From: JANYLB01 sp963837715
GTDB taxonomy: Bacteria; Actinomycetota; Acidimicrobiia; IMCC26256; JANYLB01
NCBI GenBank assembly: GCA_963837715.1
Contig: CAWIOF010000002.1
Coordinates: forward strand, 930,001 to 994,000
Length of the DNA: 64,000 bases
Reading direction: 5' to 3'
Shown here: one piece after another, positions 35,827 through 51,000 of the stretch
How positions within the stretch are numbered: position 1 is the stretch's first letter
How the letters are laid out: every line of letters begins with the position of its first letter
Notes under the pieces: generated by a model
Told to the model about the DNA's origin: nothing
The model's input: the letters and a program-made list of their open reading frames with translations, nothing else
Database searches by the model: none
Translations under genes and position numbers: made by a program

Positions 35827-37071
35827 GTGGGTGACCAGACCGACACGCCGATCGACGAGCAACTGCGGATCCTGACCGCCGGCTGCGTCGACGTCATCAC
35901 CGCCGACGACCTGCGGACCCGGCTCGAGCGGTCCCGGGTCTCGGGCGCGCCCCTGCGGGTCAAGCTCGGGGTCGATCCGACCGCGTCCGACATCCACCTC
36001 GGCTTCGCGGTCGTGCTCCGCAAGCTCCGACAGTTCCAGGACCTCGGTCATGTGGCGGTGCTCATCATCGGTGATTTCACCGCGATGGTCGGCGATCCGA
36101 CCGGCCGGTCGGCCACCCGGCCGCGTCTGTCCCGAGAGGAGGTGGATGCCCATGCGGAGACCTACATCGACCAGGTCGGCGCAGTTCTCGACCTCTCTCC
36201 CGATCGGGTCGAGATCCGGAGGAACTCGGAGTGGCTCGCCGGGATGGGCATGGAAGACGTGTTGCGCCTCACCGCGAGCACGACCGTCGCCCGGATCCTC
36301 GAACGCAACGACTTCGCCAAGCGCTACTCCGAGGGCGCGCCGATCTCGGTGATGGAGCTGCTCTACCCGTTGCTCCAGGGCCAGGATTCCGTCGAGGTGC
36401 GCGCCGACGTGGAGCTCGGCGGGACCGATCAGCTCTTCAACAACCTCATGGGCCGCCAGCTCCAAGAGCAGGCGGACCAGGTCCCCCAGGTCGTGATGAC
36501 CACACCGCTGCTCGAGGGGCTCGACGGTGTGCAGAAGATGTCGAAGTCGCTCGGGAACTACGTCGGGATCGCCGAGCCGCCGGCCGAGCAGTTCGGCAAG
36601 ATCATGAGCATCCCCGACGCGCTCGTGCCCCGCTGGCTCGCGCTCACCACCGGCTGGCACCCCGACGCCGTCGATGCCGCGGTGGCCGAGTTCGGGGCGG
36701 GTGCCGGTGCGGAGCGCAACGCCGTGAAGCGACGCCTCGCCCGCACCGTCGTGGAGCTGTACCACCCGCCGGGGAGCGGTGCGGCCGCCGAGGGCGAGTT
36801 CGACCGGGTCTTCAAGCAGCACGACGCGCCCACCGAGGTCGCCGACGTCGAGATCGCCCGGGCCGAGCTCCCGATGCCGATCGGCCCGTTCCTCAACCAG
36901 GCCGGCCTGGTGCAGTCGAACAAGGAAGGCCGTCGCCAGGTCGACCAGGGGGCGGTCCGGATCGACGGGGTGAAGGTGACCGACCCCGACCTGCCCGTGA
37001 CCGACGCCGTCGACGGCGCGACGGTGCAGGTGGGGAAGCGGAACTGGGCCCGCATCGTCGTCACCGGGTGA
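35827..37071 (+). CDS. tyrS: Tyrosine--tRNA ligase
   Basis: A class I synthetase that charges tRNA-Tyr. The HIGH-type motif is in DPTASDIHLGFAVVLRKL near residue 58, and the KMSKS motif reads VQKMSKSLGNYVG near residue 237. The C-terminal S4-like RNA-binding domain starts near residue 345 (GPFLNQAGLVQSNKEGRRQV). At 414 residues it is the longer bacterial form. The GTG at 35827 gives MGDQTDTPIDEQ; the frame is open to an upstream ATG that would overlap the PBP gene. The rRNA operon follows directly. Confidence 0.94.
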   Translation: MGDQTDTPIDEQLRILTAGCVDVITADDLRTRLERSRVSGAPLRVKLGVDPTASDIHLGFAVVLRKLRQFQDLGHVAVLIIGDFTAMVGDPTGRSATRPRLSREEVDAHAETYIDQVGAVLDLSPDRVEIRRNSEWLAGMGMEDVLRLTASTTVARILERNDFAKRYSEGAPISVMELLYPLLQGQDSVEVRADVELGGTDQLFNNLMGRQLQEQADQVPQVVMTTPLLEGLDGVQKMSKSLGNYVGIAEPPAEQFGKIMSIPDALVPRWLALTTGWHPDAVDAAVAEFGAGAGAERNAVKRRLARTVVELYHPPGSGAAAEGEFDRVFKQHDAPTEVADVEIARAELPMPIGPFLNQAGLVQSNKEGRRQVDQGAVRIDGVKVTDPDLPVTDAVDGATVQVGKRNWARIVVTG

Positions 37072-37235
37072 CGGCACCGGGTGACACGGCGGGCTCGCTG
37101 AGACTCCACTGAGATTTCCGGCGTCCGGTCCCAGTCTGAACGCGTCGCGTGCAGTACAGTTCCCTTCGCCGTTGGTACACCACGCGCTCGACGATCCGGC
37201 AGCCGGCCTGGAGATCAGGCCCGGAACCCGGGTTC

Positions 37236-37264
37236 TTGACAGTGGGGGCACCACTCGGTAGGTT
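37236..37264 (+). promoter_or_regulatory. Promoter of the rRNA operon
   Basis: A perfect TTGACA (37236-37241), a 17-bp spacer and TAGGTT (37259-37264) form the best sigma-70-type promoter in the window. It lies about 390 bp before the 16S gene. Confidence 0.8.
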
Positions 37265-37447
37265 TACAGGTCCGCCCTTCGGCGCCTCTCCCAAGGCTCC
37301 GTTCAGGCGGATTGACACGGACGGCCTCCCTCCCCGGCGGTCTGGCGCGCAACTCGTGCCGGACCACCAGCCAGACACGGCCCCCGGGAAGATGGATCGA
37401 GTGTCGGTCCGAGCGTTGCGGCTTGCTCGCGGCGGTCTCGGACAGCG

Positions 37448-37460
37448 GCTCCTTGAAAAC
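37448..37460 (+). promoter_or_regulatory. boxA-like antitermination element in rrn leader
   Basis: GCTCCTTGAAAAC resembles the boxA sequence used by Nus factors on rRNA transcripts. A related CCCTTGAGAAC occurs in the 16S-23S spacer. Confidence 0.5.
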
Positions 37461-37474
37461 GGAATAGTGATGCC
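37456..37474 (+). other. 16S processing stem, left arm
   Basis: This 19-bp stretch is the exact reverse complement of 39344-39362, so the transcript can loop out 16S in a long stem. Such stems are cut by RNase III during maturation. Confidence 0.85.
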
Positions 37475-37657
37475 AAAAGCCAGTGCGGGCATCTTCGCTC
37501 CACACCCTCGGGTGTGAGCCTCTTCGGAGGTGGCGGAGATGTTCCACGTCAAAGCAATTTGGTTGTCGGTCGAGGTCAGTGGCTTCGATCGACAGCTTTT
37601 CAACGGATTTGAAAGCCATGTCCGACCGGGTTCGCCCGGCCGGCCCGGCTGATGATC

Positions 37658-39181
<1,524 letters not shown>

Positions 39182-39343
39182 AGCTCCACTGCCCGGCATT
39201 CGGAAGCAATTGTCTTCCGTGTCGCTGGGAGTTCCCACGTCGAGCACTGGTTATTCGGCATCCGGAAGACGATCCGACCCCGACGTCGCGTTCGCTCGAA
39301 CCTGAGCGTTCCCCGCGTCGGCACCACCGGGTCCCGTATGTCC

Positions 39344-39362
39344 GGCATCACTATTCCGTTTT
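39344..39362 (+). other. 16S processing stem, right arm
   Basis: Exact reverse complement of 37456-37474 in the leader; together they bracket 16S rRNA. Confidence 0.85.
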
Positions 39363-39494
39363 GAGGGAGTCGCACCGCCCCGTGCTCCACGCATCTGCGT
39401 GGGGCACTTCGGCGTTCCGGTTCCCGGCCCTCCCACGGTGCCGGCGCTCAGGCGCGATCGTGGTGGCCCTCGAGACGCCCTGCGTCTCAGTCGA

Positions 39495-39505
39495 CCCTTG
39501 AGAAC
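39495..39505 (+). promoter_or_regulatory. boxA-like element in the spacer
   Basis: CCCTTGAGAAC just before the 23S stem fits the actinobacterial spacer boxA pattern. Confidence 0.45.
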
Positions 39506-39507
39506 TG

Positions 39508-39521
39508 CATAGCGAGCACGA
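39508..39521 (+). other. 23S processing stem, left arm
   Basis: CATAGCGAGCACGA pairs perfectly with 42607-42620 downstream of 23S. A second pairing, TCCCAAGC (39534-39541) with GCTTGGGA (42589-42596), joins the ends of the mature RNA. Confidence 0.85.
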
Positions 39522-39534
39522 GCATCAAAGTACT

Positions 39535-42597
<3,063 letters not shown>

Positions 42598-42606
42598 CTT
42601 TGTTGT

Positions 42607-42620
42607 TCGTGCTCGCTATG
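42607..42620 (+). other. 23S processing stem, right arm
   Basis: TCGTGCTCGCTATG is the exact reverse complement of 39508-39521. Confidence 0.85.
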
Positions 42621-42700
42621 GAGTCCTCGAGGGACTCGCGCCGTCTCCCGTCAGGGACGTCCCGTCAGGGACGACGGCTGCAACCCTCTGACAACTGATT

Positions 42701-42817
42701 TCCGGTGGCAATTGCGGCGGGGAAACACCCGTTCCCATTCCGAACACGGTCGTGAAGACCGCCAGCGCCGATGGTACTTGGGGGGTAGCCCCCCGGGAGA
42801 GTAGGTCGCCGCCGGGA
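42701..42817 (+). rRNA. rrf: 5S ribosomal RNA
   Basis: The 117-nt RNA has the conserved CCCGTTCCCATTCCGAACACGG loop region in its centre and terminal helices TCCGGTGGC with GCCGCCGGGA. It lies about 100 nt after 23S in the standard 16S-23S-5S order. Confidence 0.93.
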
Positions 42818-42825
42818 TTTCTCAA

Positions 42826-42851
42826 CGAAAGCGCCCCGTCGGGCGCTTTCG
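42826..42851 (+). terminator. Terminator of the rRNA operon
   Basis: CGAAAGCGCCC and GGGCGCTTTCG form a perfect 11-bp stem with a CGTC loop, right after 5S. A true U-tract is lacking, but the stem itself ends in TTTC. Confidence 0.8.
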
Positions 42852-42913
42852 TCGCGTCCGGAGTCGCGACGCCGGACCGGTACGATCCCCCGAACCCCGA
42901 GGAGAGCAGAACC

Positions 42914-43894
42914 GTGGCCGGCGAACGTCGAGGCAAGCCCGAACGCAACGCCCGCCAGGGCGGCAAGCCGCCCCGGTCGGGGGGCCGGTCCGACTCGCCC
43001 AAGCGATCGGGCGCGCCGAGCCGTCGTGGCGCGGGCGAGTCACGGGACCGGTCGCCGGCGAAGCCTGAGCCCACGGGTGGGTTCGGTCCGTTCACGCACG
43101 AGGCGCCGCCCCGCCGACCCCGGCGGGCGCCCGACGACGCGCCCGAGGCCGAGAAGCCGAAGTCGGCCGGGTTGCGGATCGTCCACGGCAAGGCCCAACC
43201 GAAGCGCACCGCCAAGCGGCGGACCGTGGCCCACCCGGCCGCACCGCCGCGGCGACGCTCGCGCAAGGCCGGTGGCTCACCCGACGTCAAGGCCGAGATC
43301 GTGCGGCTCGGCGGCCGCAAGGGTGCCCGCCTCTACGAGCAGGTCGTCGACGCCGCCGACGCGTTCGCCCACGACCGCAATCGGGTCGCGGTGCGGATCC
43401 TCGAGCCCGTGCGCGACGCCGTCCCCGAGTCGCCGAGCGTGCGGGAGCTCCTCGGGGTGGCGCTCTACCGGCTGGGCAACTACCGGGCCGCGGCGAAGGA
43501 GCTCGACAAGTACGTGGCGCTCACCGCGTCGGCCGATCAGCACCCCGTGCTCATGGACTGCGAACGTGCCCTCGGCCACCACAAGCGGGTCGAGGAGCTC
43601 TGGACCGAGCTCGCGGCGGTGTCGCCGTCGTCGGAGCTCGTCGCCGAAGGCCGGATCGTGCGCGCCGGCGACCTCGCCGACCAGGGCCAGATCGACAAGG
43701 CGATCGCGGTGTTGAGCAAGCGCACCGCCGACGTGAAGCGGCCCAAGGAACACCACCTGCGTCTCTGGTACGCCCTCGCCGATCTCGAGGAGCGAGCCGG
43801 CAACACCCCCCGGGCCCGGGAGCTGTTCCGCCGCATCCAGCAGCACGACAAGACCTTCGCCGACGTCGCCGAACGCCTCAGCGCCCTCCGCTAG
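42914..43894 (+). CDS. TPR-repeat protein with basic N-terminus
   Basis: A 326-residue protein. Residues 1-115 are disordered, rich in Arg, Pro, Gly and Lys. From about residue 125 a helical repeat region with tetratricopeptide character begins (ARLYEQVVDAADAFAHDRN, LLGVALYRLGNYRAAAKELDKYV, LWYALADLEERAGNTPRARELF). TPRs bind proteins. The GTG at 42914 has GAGGAGAG upstream; the frame is open into 5S, which is not coding. A TPR gene also stands in this neighbourhood in mycobacteria. The role is unknown; a basic tail next to rRNA hints at RNA contact but is only a guess. Confidence 0.8.
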   Translation: MAGERRGKPERNARQGGKPPRSGGRSDSPKRSGAPSRRGAGESRDRSPAKPEPTGGFGPFTHEAPPRRPRRAPDDAPEAEKPKSAGLRIVHGKAQPKRTAKRRTVAHPAAPPRRRSRKAGGSPDVKAEIVRLGGRKGARLYEQVVDAADAFAHDRNRVAVRILEPVRDAVPESPSVRELLGVALYRLGNYRAAAKELDKYVALTASADQHPVLMDCERALGHHKRVEELWTELAAVSPSSELVAEGRIVRAGDLADQGQIDKAIAVLSKRTADVKRPKEHHLRLWYALADLEERAGNTPRARELFRRIQQHDKTFADVAERLSALR

Positions 43895-43942
43895 CCAGGA
43901 GGAGGAGCGGAGCCGGCGGACGCGTCGCGGAGGACACGCGTC

Positions 43943-43979
43943 GGTGAGCGATCGAGCCGGCGCAGCGGATCCGACCAGA
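43943..43979 (+). repeat. Second copy of the dispersed 37-bp repeat
   Basis: Matches the argG-start copy (27695-27731) at 33 of 37 bases. Here it lies between convergent genes and is not coding. Confidence 0.6.
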
Positions 43980-44013
43980 AGTCAGCCGGCGCAGCGGATC
44001 CGACCAGAAGTCA
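43956..44013 (+). repeat. 29-bp exact tandem duplication
   Basis: The unit starting GCCGGCGCAGCGGATCCGAC and ending AGAAGTCA occurs twice without a gap (43956-43984, 43985-44013). The last TCA is the reverse-strand TGA stop of the ABC-F gene. Confidence 0.9.
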
Positions 44014-45602
44014 GGCGAGGGCGACGAGCTCGATGAGGTCGTCGGACCAGGCGTCGAGGTCGCCGTCGGGCATGAGCAGCACGCGCTGCGGTTCGAGGCG
44101 GGCCACGAACTCGGTGTCGTGGCTGACCAGCACCATCGCGCCCGGCCACTCCCGAAGCGCGAGGCCGACGGCGTCGCGCGACGGGGGATCGAGGTTGTTG
44201 GTCGGTTCGTCGAGCAACAGCAGGTTGTGCCGGCCGGCGACGAGTTGGGCGAGGGCGAGCTTCGTCTTCTCGCCGCCCGAGAGCGTGCCGGCGTCCTGGA
44301 ACGCCATGTCGCCCTTGAGGCCGAACATCCCGAGGAGGGCGCGGAGATCCTGATCGGAGACGTCGGCAGACTCGCGCATGTGGTCGATCATGCTCCGACC
44401 TGCGGTGATGCCCTCGTGCTCCTGGGCGTAGTAGCCGGCCGAGACCTTGTGGCCGAACGTGATCGTGCCGTCGTCGGCGTGGTCGCGGCCGGCGAGGAGG
44501 CGCATCAGCGTGGTCTTGCCGGCGCCGTTCAGCCCGAGGATGAGCAGGCGCTCGCCGCGGCCCACGTCGAAGGACACGTCGGAGAAGACCGGCGGACCGC
44601 CGAATCCCTTGCCGCAGGCCCTCGGCTTCGAGCACCACCGCACCGGGGCGCGGGGGCGTCGGGAACTTCACCGCGATCGACCGTTCCTTCTTCGGCCCGG
44701 TGACGGCGTCGCGCTGCAGGCGGGCCGTGCGGGTGTCGATCGACTTGGCGGCCCGGGCCCGCTTGGCGGTCTGGCCGCGCATGCCGTCGGCGAGCTTCTT
44801 CAGCCGGTCGATCTCGGCGCCCTGGCGGGTCGCGAGTCGGGCGAGGCGCTCTTCGTCGGCCGCCCGGGCGGTGCGGTACTGGGAGTACGTGCCCTTGTAC
44901 TCGACCATCTCGCCCTCGTCGAGGTGCAGCACCCGGGTGATCGACGCGTCGAGCAGCTCGAGGTCGTGGCTCACCACCAGGAGGGCGCCGCGGTAGGTGC
45001 GCAGGAAGCCCATGAGCCACATGCTTGGCGTCGTTGTCGAGGTGGTTGGTCGGTTCGTCGAGGAGCAGCGCCTCGCTGCCGGCGAAGAGGATCCGCGTCA
45101 GCTCCACCCGGCGCCGCTCGCCGCCGGAGAGCGCGTCGATCGGGAGGTCGAGGCGATCGTCGCTGAGTCCGAGACCGGCCGCGATCCGCCTGACCTGCGC
45201 ATCCGCGGCGTAGCCCCCGGCGTGACGGAACTCCTCCTCGGCGATCGAGAAGCGGCCGGCGTCGCGTTCGGATCCGGTCTCCTCGACCACGAGGCGCAAC
45301 TTCTCGACCCGGGCCGCGGCGGCATCGAGGCCACGACCGGAGAGCACGTGCGACATCGCGGTCGCTTCCACACCCGCGCCGCGGGGGCGGGGGTTCTGGG
45401 GGAGGAAGCCCAGGTCGTCGGGTCGGAGGACCACCCCGGAGGCCGCGGGTGCCTCACCCGAGAGCACCTTCAGGAGGCTCGTCTTGCCCGCGCCGTTGCG
45501 GCCGACCAGGCCGACCTTGTCGCCGGGCCGGAGGCTGAACGACGCGTCGAGGAGCGTGGTCCGTCCGCCGACCTCGACCGAGAGTTGCCGTACCTGGAGC
45601 AC
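44011..45602 (-). CDS. ABC-F family ATPase (two frame breaks)
   Basis: A soluble protein with two ABC domains and no membrane part, of the ABC-F type that acts on ribosomes. Domain 1 has VGRNGAGKTS, LSGGERRRVELTRIL and LLLDEPTNHLD; domain 2 has LGLNGAGKTT, LSGGEKTKLALAQL and LLLDEPTNNLD. The linker between them is Arg/Lys-rich. Frame breaks near 45021 (LDNDAKH to WLMGF) and near 44614 (EAEGL to GKGFGG) each need one base removed, giving 529 residues. The GTG at 45602 gives VLQVRQLSVEVGG. It could be an Uup/EttA-like translation factor or a resistance factor; sequence alone does not decide. Confidence 0.9.
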
Positions 45603-45750
45603 CTGCCATTCTCGCACCTCGGGACCCTCGACCTCGCACGCTTTCTCCGTCTTCTTCGCGAGTTCGCTGTCCCACCCTCCCGGTAGCGTCCGTTCCGACC
45701 TCCCCCGTCGCCTTCCCCCTGAGTTGTCCGTCGACCAGGGAGCCAACGCG

Positions 45751-46165
45751 ATGTCCGCAAAGACCCTTGCTGTGAAGTCAGCCCCGAGCCCGTCGGTGGC
45801 CGCGCTCAACCTGTGCCTCATCCGGGGCGAGTGCTCGTCGGAGCCCGAGCTGCGGGTGCTCGCATCGGGAACCCGCCTCGCCGCGTTCTCCGTACGGGTG
45901 CGGAGCGGTGACGGCCCGGCCACCTCGGTCCCCGTCGCGGTGTGGGATCCACCCGCACGGGTGGAGGCGCTCGCGGCCGGCACCGAGGTGGTGGTGGTCG
46001 GACGCGTCGTCCGGCGGTTCTTCCGGGCCGCGGGCGGCGGCGCCGGGATCGCGCGTCGAGGTCCAGGCCGACCTGGTGGCCCCCGCGGGTGACCGGCGCA
46101 AGCTGACCCAGGCCCTGCGCAGGGCCGAGCGGGCGCTCGATGCCCTCGTCGACGGCGGGGGCTGA
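45751..46165 (+). CDS. Single-stranded DNA-binding protein-like OB-fold protein (one frame break)
   Basis: A 137-residue SSB-family OB fold: LNLCLIRGECSSEPELRVLASGT, then FSVRVRS, VPVAVWDPPARVEALAAGTEVVVVGRVVRRFF, and VEVQADLVAPAG after a frame break near 46048 that one base removal repairs. The ATG has AGGGAG 8 nt upstream. It lacks the acidic tail of the main replicative SSB, so it is more likely an accessory SSB. It is divergent from the ABC-F gene and precedes korA. Confidence 0.78.
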
Positions 46166-46208
46166 GGTCGCCGGGGACCCGGTACCGAGGAGGTGGTCCG
46201 CGCGCCAC

Positions 46209-46214
46209 TAGAAT
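46209..46214 (+). promoter_or_regulatory. Putative -10 box of korAB
   Basis: TAGAAT lies 82 nt before the korA start; a -35 is not clear. The leader contains a repeated CAGCGAA, and AGGGG 9 nt before the GTG acts as ribosome-binding site. Confidence 0.4.
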
Positions 46215-46296
46215 CGGTTCTCGGACGTGTCCGGCATGACCGGGCTTCCCGACGGAACACAGCGAACAGCGAACACAACGACAGGGGCACAACGGC

Positions 46297-48191
<1,895 letters not shown>

Positions 48192-48199
<8 letters not shown>

Positions 48200-49239
48200 G
48201 GCCAACGGAAGCGGTGCGGTGGCCGGAGAGGCCGTCGCGCTGACCAAGAAGGACTTCTCGTCCGACCAGGAAGTGCGCTGGTGCCCGGGCTGCGGCGACT
48301 ACTCGGTGCTCACCGCGGTGCAGCTGATGATGCCGGAGCTCGGCGTCCGGCCCGAGAACACCGTGTTCGTGTCGGGCATCGGCTGCTCGAGCCGGTTCCC
48401 GTATTACATGAACACCTACGGGATCCACAGCATCCACGGCCGGGCGCCCGCCGTGGCCACCGGCGTCGCGATCGCGCGGCCCGAGCTCGACGTGTGGGTG
48501 ATCACCGGCGACGGCGACGGCCTCTCGATCGGTGGCAACCACCTGATCCACGCGCTGCGGCGGAACGTCAACTTCACGATCCTGATGTTCAACAACCAGA
48601 TCTACGGCCTCACCAAGGGTCAGTACTCACCCACGAGCGAGATGGGCAAGGTCACGAAGAGCTCACCGTTCGGTTCGCTCGACTACCCGTTCAACCCGCT
48701 GTCGCTCGCGCTCGGCGCGGAGGCGACGTTCGTGGCCCGGACCCACGACATGGACCGCAAGCACATGCAGTCGGTCTTCAAACGGGCCCACGACCACCAG
48801 GGCGCCGCGTTCGTGGAGATCTACCAGAACTGCAACGTGTTCAACGACGGTGCGTTCGACGCAGATCCTCAAGAAGGACATCCGCGCCGGGATGCTCATC
48901 GAGCTCGAACACGGTGAACCCATCCGCTTCGGCGACGACAAGGAGCTCGGTGTCCGCCTGAACTCCTACGGCGAGGCCGAGGTGGTGAACGTCGCCGACG
49001 TCGGAGCCGACGCCCTGCTCGTCCACGACGAGCACCGACCCGACCCGAGCGTCGCGTTCGCCCTGTCTCGGCTCGCGAACCAGCCCACGGTACCGACCCC
49101 GGTCGGGATCTTCCGCGACATCAGCCGCCCCACCTACGAGACCCAGGTGCAACAGCAGCTCGTCGCGGCGCAGGAGCGTTCCGGCCCCGGCGATCTCCGC
49201 AAGCTGCTCGAGTCCGCCCCCGTCTGGGACGTCAACTAG
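48192..49239 (+). CDS. korB: 2-oxoacid:ferredoxin oxidoreductase beta subunit (one frame break)
   Basis: The thiamine-diphosphate-binding partner of KorA. WCPGCGDYSVL near residue 30 gives cluster-ligand cysteines, SGIGCSSRFPYYMNTYG follows, and VITGDGDGLSIGGNHLIHAL with MFNNQIYGLTKGQYSPTS binds Mg-ThDP. Near 48861 one surplus base breaks the frame; without it FNDGAFD reads on to QILKKDIRAGMLIELEHG and the protein has 348 residues. It ends in a hairpin shared with the convergent DUF1015 gene. Confidence 0.92.
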
Positions 49240-49248
49240 CCCAGCCCT

Positions 49249-49299
49249 CGTTCTGGTCATCTCACGGGTTGCAGTCCAACCGGGGACATGACCAGAACG
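49249..49299. terminator. Bidirectional terminator between korB and the DUF1015 gene
   Basis: CGTTCTGGTCAT and ATGACCAGAACG are exact inverted repeats 27 nt apart with a small inner GGTTG/CAACC stem. The 66-bp gap between converging genes is almost wholly this structure. Confidence 0.7.
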
Positions 49300-49305
49300 G
49301 GGGGT

Positions 49306-50502
49306 TCAGTTGTCGAGGAGGCGGAAGACGGCGCCGGTGCGCGGCTTGGGCGCGAAGAACGTGGTCTTCTGCGGCATGCGGGTACGGGCGTCGGCCGCGC
49401 TGCGGATCTGGGCGACGGTGACCGGGCGCAGCAGCACCGCGGCGCCGGCGACCCCCTTGTCGACGAGGGCGGCGCACGTCGCGGCGTCGTCGCGGTAGGA
49501 GACGTCGACCGACTCGGGCAGCGCGGGTGTGACCGCGGTCTCGAACCTGGCCGCGTCGCTCGTGCCCGGGTCGGTGTCGTGCGGGGCCACGAACGCGAGG
49601 CCCGACCCGTCGACGAGACCGAGTCCGCCCTCGGTCCGCATGCGGGCCGACAAGGCGGCGACACCCTCGGAGGTGTTCGGTCCCGCATCGCGCAGCGTGG
49701 CGTGCTGTGCGAGGGTCGCGCGGAAATCGAACCCGGAGGGGACGCTGCTCAGGAGCCGGTGGATGGGTTCGACGTAGAGCTGGTCGTCGGCGAGCTCGAC
49801 GATCAGGCACATGATCGCGACGTCGCCGGGGTGGGCGACACCGGCCGCGCGCTGTTCGTTGCGGTAGTTGATCGCCGTCTCGAAGCGGTGGTGACCGTCG
49901 GCGAGCACGACGGGCGAGCCGGCGACCGCGCGTTCGATCGCCGCCACCGCCTCGGGATCGTCGATCGCGCTGACGGAGTGTTCGACGCCCTCGCGGTCGG
50001 TGCAGGTCGCGAGCGGCGTGCCTCCCGAGGCGAGCGCGCTGAGCCCGGCACCGGGGGAGAGTCCCCAGATCGGATCGAGGTTCGCCCGCGTCGCCCGGAG
50101 CAATGCGAGGCGGTCGCTCTTGGCCTTCGGGAGCGTGCGTTCGTGTGGCAGCACGTCGCCCGTGCCCGCCTCCTCGGGGAGCTCCAGCGCACCGAGGATG
50201 CCGTCGGTGGTGCGTTCGCGGCCGGTGTCGTCGCGGAAGCGCATCCGGTAGCCGTAGAAGCGGGGCTGCGGGTCGGTGGCGAGGAACCCTTCGGTCTGCC
50301 AGTCGGCGAGCAGCGCGGCGGCGGTCTCGTACCGCGACTCGGCGGGGCCGTCGGGGAGGATCAGCTGGACCGCGTTGCGGACGTGGCGGTCGGCGAGCGC
50401 GGCGCGTTCGTCGTCGTCGATCACGTCGTAGGGTGGTGCGGCCACCGCGGCGAGGTCATCGGTGGTGTATCGCAAGCCGCGGAACGGAAGAAATCGGGGC
50501 AC
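49306..50502 (-). CDS. DUF1015 family protein
   Basis: A 398-residue cytoplasmic protein of the DUF1015 family, function unknown. It starts PRFLPFRGLRYTTDDLAAVAAPPYDVI, the usual family opening. It contains LADGHHRFETAINYRNEQR in the middle and RMPQKTTFFAPKPRTGAVFRLL at the end, all strongly conserved family blocks. The GTG at 50502 has AGGGA 8 nt upstream; the frame is open further but unconserved. It is divergent from a small TPR gene, with 80 bp between the starts. Confidence 0.87.
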   Translation of the reverse strand: MPRFLPFRGLRYTTDDLAAVAAPPYDVIDDDERAALADRHVRNAVQLILPDGPAESRYETAAALLADWQTEGFLATDPQPRFYGYRMRFRDDTGRERTTDGILGALELPEEAGTGDVLPHERTLPKAKSDRLALLRATRANLDPIWGLSPGAGLSALASGGTPLATCTDREGVEHSVSAIDDPEAVAAIERAVAGSPVVLADGHHRFETAINYRNEQRAAGVAHPGDVAIMCLIVELADDQLYVEPIHRLLSSVPSGFDFRATLAQHATLRDAGPNTSEGVAALSARMRTEGGLGLVDGSGLAFVAPHDTDPGTSDAARFETAVTPALPESVDVSYRDDAATCAALVDKGVAGAAVLLRPVTVAQIRSAADARTRMPQKTTFFAPKPRTGAVFRLLDN

Positions 50503-50582
50503 GTCGAGGTTCCCTTCGAGGCGGCACGCCGCCGAAGCTTTCGAAGACGCGACGATTCTCGCACACCCATCCGGAGCATCCC

Positions 50583-50990
50583 ATGGACGCCGATCTCGGA
50601 GCGAGCAACGACGACGGGTACGACGACGACGGGTACCGGGCATTCCAGGCGTACCAGGAGGGATCGCGGTTGCTCTCGGAGGCGAACACGCATGCCGCGG
50701 TCGTCGCCCTCGAGCGGGCCCGGGATCTCGAGCCCGACACCCCGAGCGTGCGCGAGACGCTCGCGCGTGCGTACTACCGGGCCGGCAACCTGGCCGCGGC
50801 GACCACGGAGTTCGAGCGTTCGGTGGAGCTCGATCCCGTCAACGACTACGCGCACTTCGGGCTCGGGCTCTGCCTGGTCCGGCGGGGCGACCAGGTCGGC
50901 GCCCGCCGCCACCTGAAGCTCGCTGTCGCGATGCGGCCCGACTCCGCCGACTACCGCCGCGCGCTCGACCGCGCCCTCCGCATGCGGTGA
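50583..50990 (+). CDS. Small tetratricopeptide-repeat protein
   Basis: A 135-residue protein with an acidic N-terminus (DADLGASNDDGYDDDG) and three TPR-like helix pairs: AVVALERARDLEPDTPSVRETLARAYYRAGN, then AATTEFERSVELDPVN, then GARRHLKLAVAMRPDS. The -LDP/-EPD turn is typical of TPRs. The ATG has GGAG 6 nt upstream. Ten bp separate it from the HAD phosphatase gene, so the two are likely co-transcribed. The partner is unknown. Confidence 0.85.
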   Translation: MDADLGASNDDGYDDDGYRAFQAYQEGSRLLSEANTHAAVVALERARDLEPDTPSVRETLARAYYRAGNLAAATTEFERSVELDPVNDYAHFGLGLCLVRRGDQVGARRHLKLAVAMRPDSADYRRALDRALRMR

Positions 50991-51000
50991 GCGCCTTCAC

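Larger units (their letters stand above)
37072..37657 (+). other. rRNA operon upstream region and leader
   Basis: The 586 bp between tyrS and 16S contain no supported gene. They hold the rrn promoter, a boxA-like element and the left arm of the 16S processing stem. The first bases after tyrS contain a short repeated CACCGGGTGAC. A second TTGACA at 37312 has no matching -10. Confidence 0.75.

Noticed and set aside
37312..37317. Second rrn promoter from TTGACA
   Set aside because: No TANNNT-like hexamer lies at 16-19 bp downstream.
42752..42913. Upstream extension of the TPR protein into 5S rRNA
   Set aside because: The region is 5S and its terminator; the GTG at 42914 has a ribosome-binding site.
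43956..44013. CRISPR array
   Set aside because: Only two head-to-tail copies without spacers; no cas genes in the window.
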